Assembly (NCBI GenBank): GCA_017309115.1
Contig: JAFLEF010000015.1
Span: forward strand, 62,001-126,000
Direction: 5' to 3'
DNA length: 64,000 bases
From: Verrucomicrobiota bacterium
GTDB lineage: Bacteria > Verrucomicrobiota > Verrucomicrobiia > Limisphaerales > UBA9464
Positions 43,614 to 52,441 of the stretch are shown one piece after another (positions within the stretch are counted from its first letter, which is position 1; the number at the start of each line of letters is the position of its first letter). The translations under genes and the position numbers were made by a program. The notes under the pieces are model-generated. The model was not told where the DNA came from, searched no databases, and worked only from the letters and a program-made list of their open reading frames with translations.

Positions 43614-45140
43614 ATGATCAACCACCTCAGATTTCTCGCCTTCGCTGTGTCCTTTCTCGTTCTCCGCTCTGCAGCGGCGACCTACTTACTCACCGACTTG
43701 GGCCCCGGCTCTGCCGTCGCCATTAACGCAAGCGGCATGGTGGCCCGAAATGACCAGGGGAAGTTGTACCTCCACCAGGGAACTGATGTCACCCAGATCC
43801 AGGTCATCAATCCGCTCGGTGGCGACAATTTTTTCCCCACGACCTCGGCCACTGATCTCAACGACACTGGAGTCCTCGTGGGCAGTGTGGTCGGATTCGT
43901 TCCTTCCTATTACGGCGTTTTTTCTTCCGATGGGATCAATCAGTCTGTGATGGCGGGACCTCCCAGTTTCCCCATTGCCGTTTACCGCATCAACAACGCC
44001 GGTTGGGTGGTGGGGAATGGCGACCCCCTCTCCGGTTCTCCCACGAGGCCCTTTTCCGGACCCAAGGTACTGCAAAGCCAGTTCACTCCCTTTAACCAAG
44101 GTCACGGGGCGTTCTTGGGGCTTAATGAAGCCGGAATCGAAGTCGGTTACTTCAGCACCAATCACAACATTCCGGAGTTTCGTTTCACCGATTATCGCGC
44201 GCGAGCGGTGAAGGTCGTCGAAGGCGTGGTGACTTTCATCGACACTCGTTCTCCCGGCGATGCCCCGATCTACAACATTGGCGACCCCACCACCCGGCTG
44301 AGCGAAGCCTACGGAATCAATAGCTCGGGAGTAATCGTCGGCCGCATGGCCCTCGTGCCCGATGGTCCGAAACACGCCTTTCGCTATCTTGGAAATGGTC
44401 TGGAGGACCTGGGAACTTTGGGCGGCACGGCCAGCGAAGCCCTCGACGTCAACGCCTCGGGTCAAATCGTGGGCAACGCTCAAACAGCCTCAGGCCAATG
44501 GCGGCCCTTCCTTTACCAAGAAGGAGTCCTGACCGACCTGAATTCCCTCCTTCCCGTAGGCTCGTCGACCACTCTGGTGCGCGTTTATCAAATCAACGAC
44601 GCGGGCGCCATGGTGGGAGAGGCGGTCATCAACGGGGCAACCCACGGATTTGTCCTAACTCCCGATAACTTGGCCACGCCGCCGAGCATTCAGGAGCAAC
44701 CTCAGGGAGTGACCGTCGCGCTGGGCGCCAAAGTCACCTTGTCCGTGAGCGCCATCGGCACCCAGCCGCTGTCCTTTCAGTGGGAGAAGAACTCTGTTCC
44801 GCTGGAAGGCAAGACGGCGGCTACCCTGGTTATCGAAAAAGCGAACGGTTTTGACGCCGGAAAGTACCGGGTCGTGGTGACGAATTCCGCCGGGAAAGTC
44901 ATCAGCACCCCGGCGGTGGTCACGGTACTGGATCCCAAACTGGTTCCGTATGCGCTGGCGAGTCTCTCCATCTATGGAGAAGTCGGCGCCACCTATGTCA
45001 TCGAAGCCAAACCCGCCGTCGGCGACGCCAATTGGGAAGCCATCGCTACTCGCACGCTGACCAATTCGCCGGAGTGGTATGTGGACTTCTCGTCCGCCAC
45101 CAATGTCATGCGGATCTACCGGTCAGTGCGTGTGCCGTAG
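43614..45140 (+). CDS. Secreted HAF-repeat protein with Ig-like domain
   Basis: The 508-residue product (ATG 43614) has a signal peptide (FLAFAVSFLVLRSAAA) and HAF-type repeats: YLLTDLGPGSAVAINASGMVA, ATDLNDTGVLVGS, YGINSSGVIVGR, HAFRYLGNGLEDLGTLGGTASEALDVNASGQIVG and RPFLYQEGVLTDLNSLL. An Ig-like domain follows (VTLSVSAIGTQPLSFQWEKNSVPLEGKTAATLVI, about 370-445) and then a short C-terminal beta module (EVGATYVIEAKPAVGDANWEAIAT) that resembles the tails of other secreted proteins in this window. Exported; function unknown. A TTG at 43602 would add only four residues. Confidence 0.85.
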   Translation: MINHLRFLAFAVSFLVLRSAAATYLLTDLGPGSAVAINASGMVARNDQGKLYLHQGTDVTQIQVINPLGGDNFFPTTSATDLNDTGVLVGSVVGFVPSYYGVFSSDGINQSVMAGPPSFPIAVYRINNAGWVVGNGDPLSGSPTRPFSGPKVLQSQFTPFNQGHGAFLGLNEAGIEVGYFSTNHNIPEFRFTDYRARAVKVVEGVVTFIDTRSPGDAPIYNIGDPTTRLSEAYGINSSGVIVGRMALVPDGPKHAFRYLGNGLEDLGTLGGTASEALDVNASGQIVGNAQTASGQWRPFLYQEGVLTDLNSLLPVGSSTTLVRVYQINDAGAMVGEAVINGATHGFVLTPDNLATPPSIQEQPQGVTVALGAKVTLSVSAIGTQPLSFQWEKNSVPLEGKTAATLVIEKANGFDAGKYRVVVTNSAGKVISTPAVVTVLDPKLVPYALASLSIYGEVGATYVIEAKPAVGDANWEAIATRTLTNSPEWYVDFSSATNVMRIYRSVRVP

Positions 45141-45190
45141 CCGGACTTTGCCCGTAGTGTCCTGACTTTCCGCAGTCCGAATTCTGTCGC

Positions 45191-45233
45191 CCCGGCTCCA
45201 CCCGCGAACAGGGGCGCGAGGCGTCGTCCGACT
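45191..45233. repeat. 43-bp direct repeat, copy 2
   Basis: It is identical to 43500-43542. It lies 50 bases after the HAF gene stop and 71 bases before the next ATG. Confidence 0.9.
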
Positions 45234-45304
45234 CTTCCCAAACGACGGCGCAAACAAACTTTCGGTCCATTTACGCCCCGTGTGGTCCGGGCTACCGACG
45301 GGCC

Positions 45305-46843
45305 ATGCGAAATGGAATCAGATGGGCCGCCGCCCTGATCGCGGGGAGCCAGGCCCTCTTCGCGCAACCGGCCGTTCTCCAGCAACTCTCTCTGGGTGGT
45401 ACCGGTTCGGATCGCGTTCGGACCCTCCTTCCCTGGGGCGAACACGGAGTGCTTTTGGGCGGCGATTCCGCGTCCGAAACCAATGCCGTCAAAAAAGCTC
45501 CGCGGCAGGGCCTGTCTGATTTCTGGATCGTAGCCACCGCCCCTGACGGCCGCGTGCTTTGGGATCGGACGTACGGCGGCAGCAGTGCCGAGGAATTGAC
45601 CAGCCTTGTCCCCGCCCAGGACGATGAATTTCTGCTCGGCGGCACTTCCAGCTCCCCGGTAAGCGGCACTAAGAGCGCCCCGCTCCACGGCGGTCCGGAC
45701 TTCTGGCTCACCCGTATCGATTCCCAGGGAACCCCGCGTTGGGACCGCTCGTTTGGAGGCCCGGATATTGAACGCCTCGCACAGGCATTACCCCTGGCCG
45801 ACGGGGGATTCCTACTCACCGGTTATTCCGACTCCGATGTGGGCGGGAACAAGACTGAACCGTCCCGCGGTGGTTCGGATGGTTGGTTGGTGCGGATCAA
45901 CTCCGCGGGCGAACTGTTGTGGCAACGCGCCTATGGAGGAATCGGCACCGACACTCTGGACGCTGCCTGCGAACTACCCGATGGAGGGTTCCTCGTGGTG
46001 GGTGATTCCGATTCCCCGCCGGGTGGCGACAAAGGCGACGGAAGCCATGGGCTGGGTGACGTCTGGATTCTGCGACTGGATCGCGAGGGCCAGAAGCTAT
46101 GGGACCGAACCTATGGTGGTTCCAACGTGGAATACGCCCACGACCTGATCGGGTTGCCCGACGGCGGAGCGGTGCTGGTAGCCACGTCTCTGTCAGGTAT
46201 CAGCGGCAACAAAATCAGCCCCAGTCGCGGTGGCGGTGCCACTGCCGATGCCTACGTGATTCGCTTCGATGGCCAAGGAAACCGCATCTGGGAACAAACC
46301 TATGGCGGCAGCAGCGTGGACCTCCTGGTCCGCGGTACCCTGACCCAGGATGGACTCCTGTTGGCCGGCTATTCGTCCTCGGCTCCCAGTGGCAACAAGA
46401 TCAGTCCGCATCTGGGTTGGGACGATCTGTGGCTGGTCCGGATCAACCTCGATGGTGGCCTGTTGTGGGAGACCACCCATGGCTCCGAAGGTTCCGAGCA
46501 AGGGCGTGCGGTGGCAGTGTTTCCCGACGGAACCTTTCTTTCGGCCGGACACCTCCTGCCCATTCAGGGAAAGGCACCCGCCCTTCCACTCTTTGGTTCC
46601 GACGACTTCTACCTGATCCGCCTGGCCAGCGATCAACCGCAACTGCGCGCCACCGCGGGTCCTCCATTCCGTCTCGCCCTCACGGGTGCCACCCACGTTT
46701 GGCATCGCCTCGACGTCTCGTCGGACCTAAGAAACTGGACACCGTGGCGAACCAACCGTTGGGACGCGTTTCCGGTCGAACTGGACGACGAACCCCAGTC
46801 CCTTCCCCGGTTTTACCGGGCCGGGTTGGTGCCTCAGCCCTGA
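45305..46843 (+). CDS. Secreted propeller protein with YGG/W-motif tandem repeats
   Basis: The 512-residue product has a signal peptide (IRWAAALIAGSQALFA) and about six repeats of 58-60 residues with the pattern 'W.R.YGG...D....L..L.DGGFLL.G.S.S..GGNK......G..D.W.VR.....G'. Examples are LLWQRAYGGIGTDTLDAACELPDGGFLVVGDSDS and IWEQTYGGSSVDLLVRGTL. The repeated SGNK or GGNK turn is a striking hallmark. A C-terminal about 80-residue module (RLALTGATHVWHRLDVSSDLRNWTPW) follows. It is exported and probably forms a six- or seven-bladed propeller. The role is unknown. Confidence 0.8.
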   Translation: MRNGIRWAAALIAGSQALFAQPAVLQQLSLGGTGSDRVRTLLPWGEHGVLLGGDSASETNAVKKAPRQGLSDFWIVATAPDGRVLWDRTYGGSSAEELTSLVPAQDDEFLLGGTSSSPVSGTKSAPLHGGPDFWLTRIDSQGTPRWDRSFGGPDIERLAQALPLADGGFLLTGYSDSDVGGNKTEPSRGGSDGWLVRINSAGELLWQRAYGGIGTDTLDAACELPDGGFLVVGDSDSPPGGDKGDGSHGLGDVWILRLDREGQKLWDRTYGGSNVEYAHDLIGLPDGGAVLVATSLSGISGNKISPSRGGGATADAYVIRFDGQGNRIWEQTYGGSSVDLLVRGTLTQDGLLLAGYSSSAPSGNKISPHLGWDDLWLVRINLDGGLLWETTHGSEGSEQGRAVAVFPDGTFLSAGHLLPIQGKAPALPLFGSDDFYLIRLASDQPQLRATAGPPFRLALTGATHVWHRLDVSSDLRNWTPWRTNRWDAFPVELDDEPQSLPRFYRAGLVPQP

Positions 46844-47153
46844 AGGCACTTTCAACGCTTGTTACCTCCGCGTTCTCCTCGTCTTCCGAGGGGACACTTT
46901 CCTTCTTGTTAATTCTACGCGCCCAAAAGCGCCAGAGGGCTGGCGCAGTCCAAATTGCTCCGCGTCCGCCATACCGGTGAGGAAGCAACACCGCCCGCCG
47001 CTGCCACGCGAACGGCTCCAGAGCGTCGCCCTACCTCATTCGTGGTCTTTCTGACCTCTCAGCTCTCAGCTCTCAGCTCTCAGCTCTCAGCTCTCAGCTC
47101 TCAGCTTTTTTCTCCCCTTTCCGCTGACCGCTTCGCGCTTACCGTCCGTTCAG
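46844..47153. repeat. Repeat-filled gap with GCGCCAG hairpin and seven CTCAGCT heptamers
   Basis: GCGCCAG-AGGG-CTGGCGC (46929-46946) is a perfect 7-bp hairpin. A piece of the 4311-type unit (AGAGCGTCGCCCTAC) lies near 47020. Seven perfect CTCAGCT units cover 47058-47106, followed by CTGACCG, CTTCGCG and CTTACCG heptamers to 47148, ahead of selO. No gene is seen. Confidence 0.85.
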
Positions 47154-48632
47154 ATGTCCGATCTGACCTCGAATCCGAAGCCCACCGCGGGAGGGTGGCG
47201 CTGGGACCATTCCTATGCCCGACTTCCGGGACGACTCTTCGCCCGGGTAAACCCCGAACCCGTCAGTGAACCCCGCTTGGTGATCTTCAATCGGGGCTTG
47301 GCGGAGGCACTAGGTTTGGATGCGGATCAACTCGATCAACCCAAAGCTGCGGGGCTGTTCACTGGAAACCAGTTACCGGAAGGCGCCTGGCCGCTTGCCC
47401 AAGCCTACGCCGGACATCAATTCGGGCGATTCACTATCCTGGGTGACGGTCGGGCGATTCTCTTGGGGGAACATCTCACACCCCGCGACGAACGCTTCGA
47501 CATCCAACTCAAGGGTCCCGGTCGCACCCCCTACTCCCGCGGCGGCGACGGCCGGGCGGCGCTCGGTCCCATGCTGCGCGAGTTTCTCATCAGCGAAGCC
47601 ATGCACGCCCTCGGTATTCCCTCCACGCGAAGCCTGGCCGTCGCCGCCACCGGGGATCCGGTGTTCCGTGAAGAAACCCTGCCGGGCGCTGTCCTCACGC
47701 GGGTCGCAGCCAGCCATCTTCGGGTCGGAACGTTCCAATGGGTTGCCGCCCATCAGGACCGAGAACTTCTGCAAATCGTCGCCGACTACACGTTGCAACG
47801 GCACTACCCGGACCGTCTCGCCGCCTCCAATCCTTACGTGGAATTGCTGGCCGGGATCGTGGAACGTCAGGCCGCGCTAATCGCCCAATGGCAACTAGTC
47901 GGATTTGTCCACGGCGTCATGAACACCGACAACATGGCGTTGTCCGGCGAAACCATCGACTTCGGGCCCTGTGCCTTTCTCGACGCCTTCGATCCCGGGA
48001 CCGTCTTCAGTTCGATCGACTACCAAGGCCGCTACGCCTACGGCAACCAGCCCGATATCGCGGTCTGGAACCTATCGCGGTTCGCGGAAACGTTGCTGCC
48101 CCTCATTCACGCCGACAGCCAACACGCCCGCGAGTTGGCGCTGAAAGTTCTGCAGGAATTTGGTGGCCAATTCCGTCGGCACTGGCTCGGCGGACTGCGC
48201 GCCAAGCTGGGTCTGCACACCGAGGAATCCGACGATGAAGCCCTGATCGATGATTTGCTCGAGTGGATGGCGGCAACCCGTGCCGATTTCACCCGTACGT
48301 TCCGGGGACTAACCGAGAACGGCGGAGTTCTCGCAGGTAACGTGGATTTGGCCTTCCGCGCCTGGCACGAACGCTGGCGCGCCCGGATCGCCCGCCAACC
48401 GCAGCCGTTGGAGGAAATCCTCGGTCAGATGCGCCGGCGCAACCCGGCGGCCATCCCGCGCAATCATCTGGTGGAAGCCGCCCTGGTATCTGCCACCCAC
48501 GGAGACCTGGCACCATTTCGTCAGCTCTTGAGCGTGTTGTCGGCGCCGTATGACGACCCACCGACGGGTTCCGACTTCATCCACCCGCCCCCACCGGAAA
48601 CGCCCCCCTACCGTACCTTCTGTGGGACCTGA
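47154..48632 (+). CDS. selO: Protein adenylyltransferase SelO (YdiU/UPF0061)
   Basis: The 492-residue product has the usual SelO length and motifs: LAQAYAGHQFGRFTILGDGRAILLGE, FDIQLKGPGRTPYSRGGDGRAALGPMLREFLISEAMHALGIPSTRSLAV, GFVHGVMNTDNMALSGETIDFGPCAFLD and the C-terminal YRTFCGT, whose Cys replaces the selenocysteine of eukaryotic forms. SelO is a pseudokinase fold that transfers AMP from ATP to protein Ser/Thr/Tyr and is linked to redox homeostasis. It lies 254 bases upstream of the nuo operon in the same direction; a repeat-derived C/T-rich gap separates them, so it is probably an independent unit. Confidence 0.95.
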   Translation: MSDLTSNPKPTAGGWRWDHSYARLPGRLFARVNPEPVSEPRLVIFNRGLAEALGLDADQLDQPKAAGLFTGNQLPEGAWPLAQAYAGHQFGRFTILGDGRAILLGEHLTPRDERFDIQLKGPGRTPYSRGGDGRAALGPMLREFLISEAMHALGIPSTRSLAVAATGDPVFREETLPGAVLTRVAASHLRVGTFQWVAAHQDRELLQIVADYTLQRHYPDRLAASNPYVELLAGIVERQAALIAQWQLVGFVHGVMNTDNMALSGETIDFGPCAFLDAFDPGTVFSSIDYQGRYAYGNQPDIAVWNLSRFAETLLPLIHADSQHARELALKVLQEFGGQFRRHWLGGLRAKLGLHTEESDDEALIDDLLEWMAATRADFTRTFRGLTENGGVLAGNVDLAFRAWHERWRARIARQPQPLEEILGQMRRRNPAAIPRNHLVEAALVSATHGDLAPFRQLLSVLSAPYDDPPTGSDFIHPPPPETPPYRTFCGT

Positions 48633-48886
48633 GGGGCTTTGCCCGGTAAGCAGAAGGTCTGCCGCACTCCACACGCTTCGCGAATCGCTCCCTCGTCTCC
48701 CCCTCACCCCCTCCCGCTTTCACCCCTTCTCCACTCCCGTTTTCCTGTGTTCCAGATTCACAATTCTTCGGGGCTCATTTCTTCATTTTCGGCGTTGGAG
48801 GATTTTCGGATTCAACCTACGCTCGAGCTCGCAATCCCGGAACGACTCCCATCCCCCGGGTGGAGGTCTTCCGGATCGATTCCGGC
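48633..48886. other. C/T-rich gap upstream of the nuo operon
   Basis: CTGCCGCACTCCACACGCTTCGCG (about 48661-48684) matches the segment after the 184-bp element at 4985-5008. A long C/T-rich run follows, with TTCCAGATTCAC near 48752 as in the gap before the transporter gene. The nuo promoter must lie here; none is recognisable by consensus. Confidence 0.5.
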
Positions 48887-49264
48887 ATGAACCCTCAACA
48901 GCAACCCTACGTGTTTTTGGCGCTGTTTTTTGGCGCGGCGTTGCTGTTTCCACTCATTCCCCTGGGGCTAGCTCAGCTTTGGGCTCGCACCTTTTCCCCG
49001 GCCAAACCTGGCCACGACAAACAAGCCACCTACGAGTGCGGTCTCGCCACCTCCGGCAATCCACTCGTGCGGTTCCGCTCCGGATACTACCTCTACGGAC
49101 TGCTGTTCCTCATCTTCGACGTCGAAGCGATCTTCCTTTTTCCCTTCGCGGTAGCCTTTCTGGATCTGCCCGTGGGCGCGGTGATGGCGATGCTGCTGTT
49201 TGTCCTGCTGCTGCTCGAGGGCCTCGCGTGGGCTTGGATGAAGGGACTCTTGAAATGGACCTGA
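48887..49264 (+). CDS. nuoA: NADH-quinone oxidoreductase subunit A
   Basis: The 125-residue membrane protein has three helices and the NuoA loop KQATYECGLATSGNPLVRFRSGYYLYGLLFLIFDVEAIFLFPFAV, with the conserved Glu-Cys-Gly and F-D-x-E. It is the membrane stub at the quinone site of complex I. A GTG at 48860 in frame is possible; the ATG at 48887 gives the normal length. It heads the nuo operon, 3 bases before nuoB. Confidence 0.95.
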   Translation: MNPQQQPYVFLALFFGAALLFPLIPLGLAQLWARTFSPAKPGHDKQATYECGLATSGNPLVRFRSGYYLYGLLFLIFDVEAIFLFPFAVAFLDLPVGAVMAMLLFVLLLLEGLAWAWMKGLLKWT

Positions 49265-49267
49265 CCC

Positions 49268-49885
49268 ATGATTGACGAAGGCCTCAAAAACGAACTCGCC
49301 AAGCAGGGCGTCTTCGTGACGTCCGTGCAGGAACTCTACAACTGGGGCCGGAGCAATTCCGTCTGGCCGCTGTCCTTCGGTCTCGCCTGTTGCGCCATTG
49401 AAATGATGGCCGCGAGCATGGCCCGATTCGACATCTCCCGCTTTGGTTCCGAAGTCTTTCGCCCGTCGCCCCGCCAGGCCGATCTCATGATCGTGGCCGG
49501 CACGGTCACCAAGAAAATGGCCCCGCAGGTGGTCCGGCTCTACAACCAGATGCCCGAACCCAAGTACGTCATTGCGATGGGCGCCTGCGCCATCTCCGGC
49601 GGTCCTTTCAAGCAGGGGTACAACGTACTCAAGGGCATCGACCGTTTTCTGCCGGTGGACATCCACATTCCGGGCTGCCCGCCCCGGCCGGAAGCGTTGT
49701 TACACGCGCTAATCACCCTTCAGGAGAAGATTGCCGGGCAACCGCTGACCGGGCCGGAACGGCCCCGGCATTTGAACGCCGCCGTCTCCGGTGAATATCC
49801 GGTTCCTGAGTTTGGCCCGCACGATCTGCAACCTCCGCGCAACGACGGCCTCTGGAAACCCCTTCCCCTGGTTCGTCCCACGTAA
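49268..49885 (+). CDS. nuoB: NADH-quinone oxidoreductase subunit B
   Basis: The 205-residue product contains [12 protein letters not shown], then [37 protein letters not shown] and [16 protein letters not shown]: the CC...C...C ligands of cluster N2, the final electron carrier before quinone. A Pro-rich tail of about 30 residues after the conserved core is longer than in E. coli. Second gene of the operon. Confidence 0.96.
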   Translation: MIDEGLKNELAKQGVFVTSVQELYNWGRSNSVWPLSFGLACCAIEMMAASMARFDISRFGSEVFRPSPRQADLMIVAGTVTKKMAPQVVRLYNQMPEPKYVIAMGACAISGGPFKQGYNVLKGIDRFLPVDIHIPGCPPRPEALLHALITLQEKIAGQPLTGPERPRHLNAAVSGEYPVPEFGPHDLQPPRNDGLWKPLPLVRPT

Positions 49886-49905
49886 CCGAGCAACCGCCGG
49901 CCCCG

Positions 49906-50529
49906 ATGAAATCCCTCGAAACCCTCCAGGCGGAACTGACCGCGGCGTTGGCGTGTTCGTTGGAACTTGTCCCCAATCCCGCCGTGCCCGCGCAGTCCTC
50001 GCTGCGGATTCGGTCCGACCAGGCCCTGGCCCTCGCCCACTTTCTGCGGGACACCCCGGACTGGCAGTTTGATTTTTGTTCCAACGTGACGGGCATCGAC
50101 TGGCCCGACCGCACGGAGAAGATCAAAGTGAAACGCCTGGTCGACGGTGTGGAAAAGGAGGTCGAGGAAACCCGGACCGTGCCTGGCTTTTTGGAGGTCG
50201 TGTATCACTTGTACTCCATCGCTCGTCAGGACGGTCCACTGATTCTCCGTCAGCGCACTGCGAATCGCGACACCGACACCACGGTGACTTCCCTGACCCC
50301 GGTGTGGCGGAGCTGCGAGTTTCAGGAACGGGAAGTCTTCGATTTATTCGGCGTCCGTTTCGACGGGCATCCGGATTTACGGCGCATTCTCATGTGGGAT
50401 GGCTTCGTCGATTTTCCGATGCGCAAGGATTACGTGGAGCCTGACGACTACGAGTACGAACCCACGCCGCACGACGAAGTGCTGGAACGAGCGCAACGGC
50501 ATTATCCCGCCGGGGAGGCCGCCGCATGA
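49906..50529 (+). CDS. nuoC: NADH-quinone oxidoreductase subunit C
   Basis: The 207-residue protein shows the NuoC (30-kDa) fold with [22 protein letters not shown] and the signature [43 protein letters not shown]. It is a separate gene rather than fused to NuoD. It packs against NuoB and NuoD in the peripheral arm. Its stop overlaps the nuoD start (ATGA, 50526-50529). The Lys/Glu-rich insert [21 protein letters not shown] near residue 65 is unusual for the family, as I recall it. Confidence 0.95.
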   Translation: MKSLETLQAELTAALACSLELVPNPAVPAQSSLRIRSDQALALAHFLRDTPDWQFDFCSNVTGIDWPDRTEKIKVKRLVDGVEKEVEETRTVPGFLEVVYHLYSIARQDGPLILRQRTANRDTDTTVTSLTPVWRSCEFQEREVFDLFGVRFDGHPDLRRILMWDGFVDFPMRKDYVEPDDYEYEPTPHDEVLERAQRHYPAGEAAA

Positions 50530-51692
50530 GCTATCCCGGAGCACCCGCGATTTCCTTCCAGCCTCGCTATGCTCCCGACGGCACGGAGCAGGATGGTGAG
50601 TTATTGGAAGTCTCCCTGGGCCCGCAGCATCCCAGCACGCACGGAGTGTTCCGGATGGATGCCACCCTGGATGGCGAGAAGGTGGTGCGACTGAAACCGG
50701 TGTTTGGCTACCTGCACCGCAATCACGAGAAGATTGCCGAGGGCGCCAGCTATCTGGCGGCGATGCCCTACACCGACCGGCTGGATTACTTCTGTTCCCT
50801 CACCAGCAACTGGGCCTACGCCCTGACCGTGGAGAAGCTGGCCGGACTGGCGGTGCCAGAACGGGCCGAGTACCTGCGAGTCATCACCGCCGAACTGACC
50901 CGCATCCAGAACCACGCCTGCGTGTGCGGCTTCCTGCTGCAGGACATGGGCGCCTTGGGCACGCCGCTCATGTATGCCTTTCGGGAACGGGAGCGCGTGC
51001 TTGACCTCTTCGAGTCGCTGACCGGCGCCCGCATGATGTGCAATTACCTGCGGTTCGGCGGATGTCGCTGCGATGCGCCGGCGGGTTGGTTGGACGCGGT
51101 CCGCGGCGTGGTGGCGGAGTTTCCCCGTTTTCTGGATGAGTTCGAAGCACTGCTGAGCAACAACGAAATCCTACTGGCGCGAACCCAGGGCATCGGTGCG
51201 GTCTCCGCGGCCCAAGCCATTAACGGCGGACTGACTGGGCCACTCCTGCGCGCTGCCGGGATCAACTACGACCTCCGCAAGGTGGATCGCTACGGAATCT
51301 ATGACCGGTTCGAATTCCGCATTCCCCTGGGCGAACATGGCGACGTCTTCGATCGTTACATGATCCGCGTTCTGGAGATCCGGGAGTCCCTGAAGATTCT
51401 GGAGCAGGCCCTCAAAACCATTCCGGACGGTCCCATCATCGATCCCAAGGCCAAGTTGCGCGGCTTCCGTCCCAAGGCCGGCGAAGCCTACGGTCGGTTG
51501 GAATCACCGAAGGGCGAACTGGGCTTCTATTTGATCAGCGATGGCGGGCCGAATCCGTACCGTTACCGCATCCGCCCGCCAAGTTTCATCAACCTCACCC
51601 TGCTGGAGGACATGTGCCTCGGACGTCCTTTGGCGGATGTCGTGGTGATCCTGGGCAGCATCGACATCGTGATGGGGGAGGTGGATCGATGA
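50526..51692 (+). CDS. nuoD: NADH-quinone oxidoreductase subunit D
   Basis: The 388-residue product is a complete 49-kDa subunit: [24 protein letters not shown] with the quinone-site His, [41 protein letters not shown] helix ([14 protein letters not shown]), [12 protein letters not shown] and the C-terminal [16 protein letters not shown] ending near the conserved Asp. It forms the quinone pocket with NuoB and NuoH. Its stop overlaps the start of a 31-codon ORF (ATGA, 51689-51692). It is the family target of NDUFAF7-type methylation in mitochondria. Confidence 0.96.
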   Translation: MSYPGAPAISFQPRYAPDGTEQDGELLEVSLGPQHPSTHGVFRMDATLDGEKVVRLKPVFGYLHRNHEKIAEGASYLAAMPYTDRLDYFCSLTSNWAYALTVEKLAGLAVPERAEYLRVITAELTRIQNHACVCGFLLQDMGALGTPLMYAFRERERVLDLFESLTGARMMCNYLRFGGCRCDAPAGWLDAVRGVVAEFPRFLDEFEALLSNNEILLARTQGIGAVSAAQAINGGLTGPLLRAAGINYDLRKVDRYGIYDRFEFRIPLGEHGDVFDRYMIRVLEIRESLKILEQALKTIPDGPIIDPKAKLRGFRPKAGEAYGRLESPKGELGFYLISDGGPNPYRYRIRPPSFINLTLLEDMCLGRPLADVVVILGSIDIVMGEVDR

Positions 51693-51784
51693 ACGCTCTC
51701 CCGCTCCAGGAACCCGGCGCTCGCCATGGCCAAACGGACCTCACGCGTCGTTTTCCCGCTCACTCTCAACCGAATTTCGCATGA
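51689..51784 (+). CDS. 31-codon ORF bridging nuoD and nuoI by double ATGA overlaps
   Basis: The ORF starts in the nuoD stop (ATGA at 51689-51692) and ends in the nuoI start (ATGA at 51781-51784), so it exactly fills the gap in the pattern used by other coupled genes of the operon. The predicted peptide ([20 protein letters not shown] and 11 more residues) is polar and basic with no membrane helix or known domain. It may be a translation-coupling leader for nuoI, a tiny accessory subunit, or chance. No Shine-Dalgarno other than the GGGGGAGG just upstream in nuoD (51675-51682) is visible. Confidence 0.4.
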   Translation: MNALPLQEPGARHGQTDLTRRFPAHSQPNFA

Positions 51785-52437
51785 CCGGCTCAGGTATTCT
51801 TCAAGGCTTGGCCGAAACGGCGAAGAACTTCGTCGGCTCCTTCACCCATCCGGCCGAGAATCTGGCGACCATCGAGTATCCCGAGCAGCGACAGAAGCTA
51901 GCGGAGAACACCCGACAGTTTCCGTTCCTGGTGTTTGACGGGACGGATCCTGAGGCCGGACTGCGCTGCGTGGCCTGCCAGATCTGCGAGAAGGAGTGCC
52001 CGCCGCAGTGCATCTACATCATCAAGAGCAAGGCCAAGAAGCCGGACTTCGTTGGCAAACCCCAGTTCTTTCCGGCGGTCTTCGACATCGATCTGTCCGT
52101 CTGCATGAGCTGCCAAATCTGCGTCGAAGTCTGTCCCTTCGACGCGATCAAGATGGATCAGGACTTCGAACTGGCCACGTCCGACCGGTTTCAAGGACTG
52201 CTCTTTCACAAGGACCGGTTGGCCAAGCCGAATTCCCACTTTCAGAAGATCCATCCCACCGAAGCCGGGGAGACCGACACGCGCCGGGCCGCCGACTTGG
52301 AGAAGGCCCAGGCGGCCGCCGCCAAAGCCGCCGCGGCCGCCGCCGCCAGTGCCAAGCCCGTCGCCACGCCCGCCAATTCTCCGGAAGCCAAGAATCCACC
52401 GCCCGCCTCACCGGCCGCGGGCACTCCTCCGATGTGA
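51781..52437 (+). CDS. nuoI: NADH-quinone oxidoreductase subunit I with Ala/Pro-rich tail
   Basis: The 218-residue product has the two 4Fe-4S motifs CVACQICEKECP (near residue 63) and CMSCQICVEVCP (near 110), which bind clusters N6a and N6b that pass electrons from the input module to NuoB. The Fe-S core ends near residue 155. The rest is low complexity: a helical Glu/Ala/Lys run with AAAAKAAAAAAASAK followed by Pro/Ala-rich sequence to the C-terminus. Such a tail is not in standard NuoI. The gene order D-I-H differs from E. coli, where G-H-I is found; nuoE, nuoF and nuoG are absent. Confidence 0.95.
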   Translation: MTGSGILQGLAETAKNFVGSFTHPAENLATIEYPEQRQKLAENTRQFPFLVFDGTDPEAGLRCVACQICEKECPPQCIYIIKSKAKKPDFVGKPQFFPAVFDIDLSVCMSCQICVEVCPFDAIKMDQDFELATSDRFQGLLFHKDRLAKPNSHFQKIHPTEAGETDTRRAADLEKAQAAAAKAAAAAAASAKPVATPANSPEAKNPPPASPAAGTPPM

Positions 52438-52441
52438 TTCC

